A DNA stretch of 7,919 nucleotides from Verrucomicrobiota bacterium (lineage in GTDB: Bacteria; Verrucomicrobiota; Verrucomicrobiia; Opitutales; UBA953): the NCBI GenBank assembly GCA_009924965.1, contig RFQN01000062.1:1-7919 (forward strand), written 5' to 3'. Below are positions 6,392-7,919 of this stretch, in pieces (the first letter of the stretch is position 1; each line of letters opens with the position of its first letter). The notes under the pieces were generated by a model. The model had not been told where the DNA came from. It worked only from the letters and a program-made list of their open reading frames with translations, and did no database searches. The translations under genes were made by a program, and so were the position numbers.

Positions 6392-7714
6392 TTAAGCTTG
6401 GTGGAATTTGGCGCTCAACATGCCGCGGAGGGCCTCGGCGCCTTCCTCGTCCTCGACCTTGGCGATGACTTCCTCGAGGAAGCCTTGCGCGAGGAGCTCT
6501 TGGGCGACTTCGAGCGGGATGCCGCGGGCGCGCAGGTAGAAGAGCTCGTTCTCGTCGACCTGACCGGTGGTCGCGCCGTGCGAGCACTTCACGTCGTTGG
6601 CTTCGATCTCGAGGCCCGGCAGCGAGTCCGCTTCGGCGTCGGGCGACAGGAGGAGGTTACGGTTGGTCTGGTAGGCATCGGTGCGCTGCGCGTCGGGCGC
6701 GACCTTGATCAGGCCGGAGAAGATCGTGCGGGCCTTGCCGAGCAGGGCGTTCTTGAAGAGGAGGTCGGACTTCGCCTGGCCGGCCGTATGGATCTGCAGG
6801 GTGCGCTGGTCGAACTCCTGTTCGCCAGTGGCGACGCTGATGCCGTAGAGGCGGACGTCGGCGCCTGGGCCGTCGATGCGGACGGTGTTCTCGAGGCGCG
6901 CGCGACGGGAACCGACGGCGGCGTTGACCGAGGTGATGAGCGCGTCGCGGCCGCCGCAGGTGTTGTCGACCTGGAAGGACTGCGTGCGGCTGCCCCAGCC
7001 TTGGACGGCGAGGCGGGAGACCTTGGCGCCCGTGCCAGCGTGGATGTCGCAGGCCGAGATGGCCAAGGCGCGGGCGTCGGGCGTGGCGCCGAGGTGGTAG
7101 TCCTGGACGGAGACCACGGCGTGTTCGCCGGCGACGATGAGGGCGTGCGGGAAGACGGCGGCCCCGTCGTGGGAGGTCCAGTTCACCGAGACGAACGGCT
7201 GGCGGACCTCGACGCCCTTCGGGACGAAGAGGACGTAGCCGGCGCGGAGCCAGGCTTGGTGCAGGGCGAGGAACTTGGCTCCGCCGAGGCCGGCCCCGTG
7301 CTTCAGCAGGTGTTCCTGGAGTAGGGCGGGGTGATGGCGGAGCGCGTCGGCCAGGGTCTCGAAGCGCACGCCTTGGGCGGTGAGCTCGGGCGAGAGGGCC
7401 GGACGGAGCACGCAGTGGCCGTCGACATGGACGACGAGGGCCGCGGGGCGGGCAACGAAGTGGGAGCGCGCGATGAGCGCGGCGGCCAACGCTTCGGTCG
7501 GCTCCGGCGCGGGCACATAGCCGTCGAGCGAGAGCGAGCGGGCGTCGGAGAAGCGCCACTTCTCGTCGTCGCGCGTGGGCATCGGGAGGCGCTGGAAATC
7601 GGCCCAGCCTTGGCGGCGGAGGGCGTCGAACCAAGCCTGGCCGGCGGTCTGCGCGAGGTCGGCGCTTTGGCGGGCGGCGTCGAGGACGCCGGCGGGTGCG
7701 GTCAAGGTGCTCAT
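6392..7714 (-). CDS. sufD: Fe-S cluster assembly scaffold subunit SufD
   Basis: SufD pairs with SufB and the ATPase SufC to form the SufBC2D scaffold on which Fe-S clusters are built in the cytoplasm. The product is a complete 440-residue protein of usual length. The N-terminal helical region includes PTRDDEKWRFSD (46-57), the conserved 'E-W-(K/R)-(F/Y)' element of the family. Residues about 85-370 form the repetitive beta-helix core. The C-terminal block runs LEIEANDVKCSHGATTGQ (368-385) with C377 and H379, then DENELFYLRARGI (387-399) and a SufC-contacting helical tail. The CSHGAT histidine corresponds to the one reported as essential in E. coli SufD (H360). The lack of the SufB-type ending and the position after sufB support SufD. 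The ATG at 7712-7714 is one base after the sufB stop (TAA-G-ATG), so translation is almost certainly coupled. No sufC lies between sufB and sufD. Confidence 0.97.
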   Translation of the reverse strand: MSTLTAPAGVLDAARQSADLAQTAGQAWFDALRRQGWADFQRLPMPTRDDEKWRFSDARSLSLDGYVPAPEPTEALAAALIARSHFVARPAALVVHVDGHCVLRPALSPELTAQGVRFETLADALRHHPALLQEHLLKHGAGLGGAKFLALHQAWLRAGYVLFVPKGVEVRQPFVSVNWTSHDGAAVFPHALIVAGEHAVVSVQDYHLGATPDARALAISACDIHAGTGAKVSRLAVQGWGSRTQSFQVDNTCGGRDALITSVNAAVGSRRARLENTVRIDGPGADVRLYGISVATGEQEFDQRTLQIHTAGQAKSDLLFKNALLGKARTIFSGLIKVAPDAQRTDAYQTNRNLLLSPDAEADSLPGLEIEANDVKCSHGATTGQVDENELFYLRARGIPLEVAQELLAQGFLEEVIAKVEDEEGAEALRGMLSAKFHQA

Positions 7715-7715
7715 C

Positions 7716-7919
7716 TTAGCCGACGGACCCTTCCATCTGGAGTTCGATCAGGCGCTTGAGCTCGACGGAGTATTCCATGGGGAACTCCTTCACGAGGTCG
7801 TTGACGAAGCCGTTCACCGCGAGGGACATCGCTTCGCCTTCGGAAAGGCCGCGCTGCATCATGTAGAAGATTTGCTCGGCCGAGACCTTGGAGACGCTGG
7901 CCTCGTGCTGGACGGAGTT
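7716..7919 (-). CDS. sufB: Fe-S cluster assembly scaffold subunit SufB, C-terminal end
   Basis: The last 67 residues of SufB, with the TAA stop at 7716-7718; the 5' part lies beyond the right edge. The visible protein begins NSVQHEASVSKVSAEQIFY and continues through MMQRGLSEGEAMSLAVNGF and KEFPMEYSVELKRL to the ending EGSVG, which is characteristic of SufB. SufB is the scaffold subunit that receives sulfur from SufS/SufE or SufU and builds the nascent cluster together with SufD. The glutamate of the HEA motif matches the E. coli SufB residue (E434) implicated in cluster assembly, while the assembly cysteine (C405 in E. coli) falls outside the window. Being one base upstream of sufD, it is part of the same operon. 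Confidence 0.96.
   Translation of the reverse strand, partial: NSVQHEASVSKVSAEQIFYMMQRGLSEGEAMSLAVNGFVNDLVKEFPMEYSVELKRLIELQMEGSVG

Noticed and set aside
6134..7324. Plus-strand open frame (396 codons) spanning sufT and sufD
   Set aside because: It crosses two well-conserved SUF genes in antisense and has no recognisable domain.

Overview
The window is GC-rich and every supported gene is on the minus strand, so transcription runs from the high coordinates to the low ones. The content points to a Gram-negative, respiring, polysaccharide-degrading bacterium, most likely Verrucomicrobiota (Opitutales-like); Planctomycetota or a related PVC lineage is possible. The reasons are the fused sugar-dehydrogenase/PKD/cytochrome c/CBM6 protein, a planctomycete-type (PSCyt1-like) cytochrome, an alginate-lyase-family lipoprotein and a SUF cluster ending in sufT. 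The phylum is an inference from gene types only.

In transcription order: (1) 7919-5761 is the end of a SUF iron-sulfur assembly operon: the last 67 codons of sufB, complete sufD and complete sufT, separated by 1 and 4 bases. A strong GC-rich hairpin at 5725-5758 follows the sufT stop directly and probably ends this operon. (2) 5627-1753 is a tight two-gene unit: an 894-residue secreted glucose/sorbosone-dehydrogenase-like propeller fused to PKD, cytochrome c and CBM6 modules, then (5-base gap) an alginate-lyase-family lipoprotein. The pair looks like a periplasmic or surface module that binds, cleaves and oxidises a polysaccharide or its fragments. (3) 1690-377 is hflX, a ribosome-associated GTPase. 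(4) 312-1 is the N-terminal part of an exported PSCyt1-like cytochrome c that runs off the left edge.

The coding density is very high. The only non-coding stretches are 313-376, 1691-1752 and 5628-5760, plus junctions of 1-5 bases; none reaches 300 bases. I found no tRNA, rRNA, CRISPR array, insertion sequence or phage gene.

No clearly undescribed system is visible. The most interesting part is the bicistron at 1753-5627: an all-in-one dehydrogenase with its own heme domain and carbohydrate-binding module, a vicinal cysteine pair beside the presumed catalytic histidine, and a coupled polysaccharide lyase lipoprotein whose substrate cannot be assigned from sequence alone.
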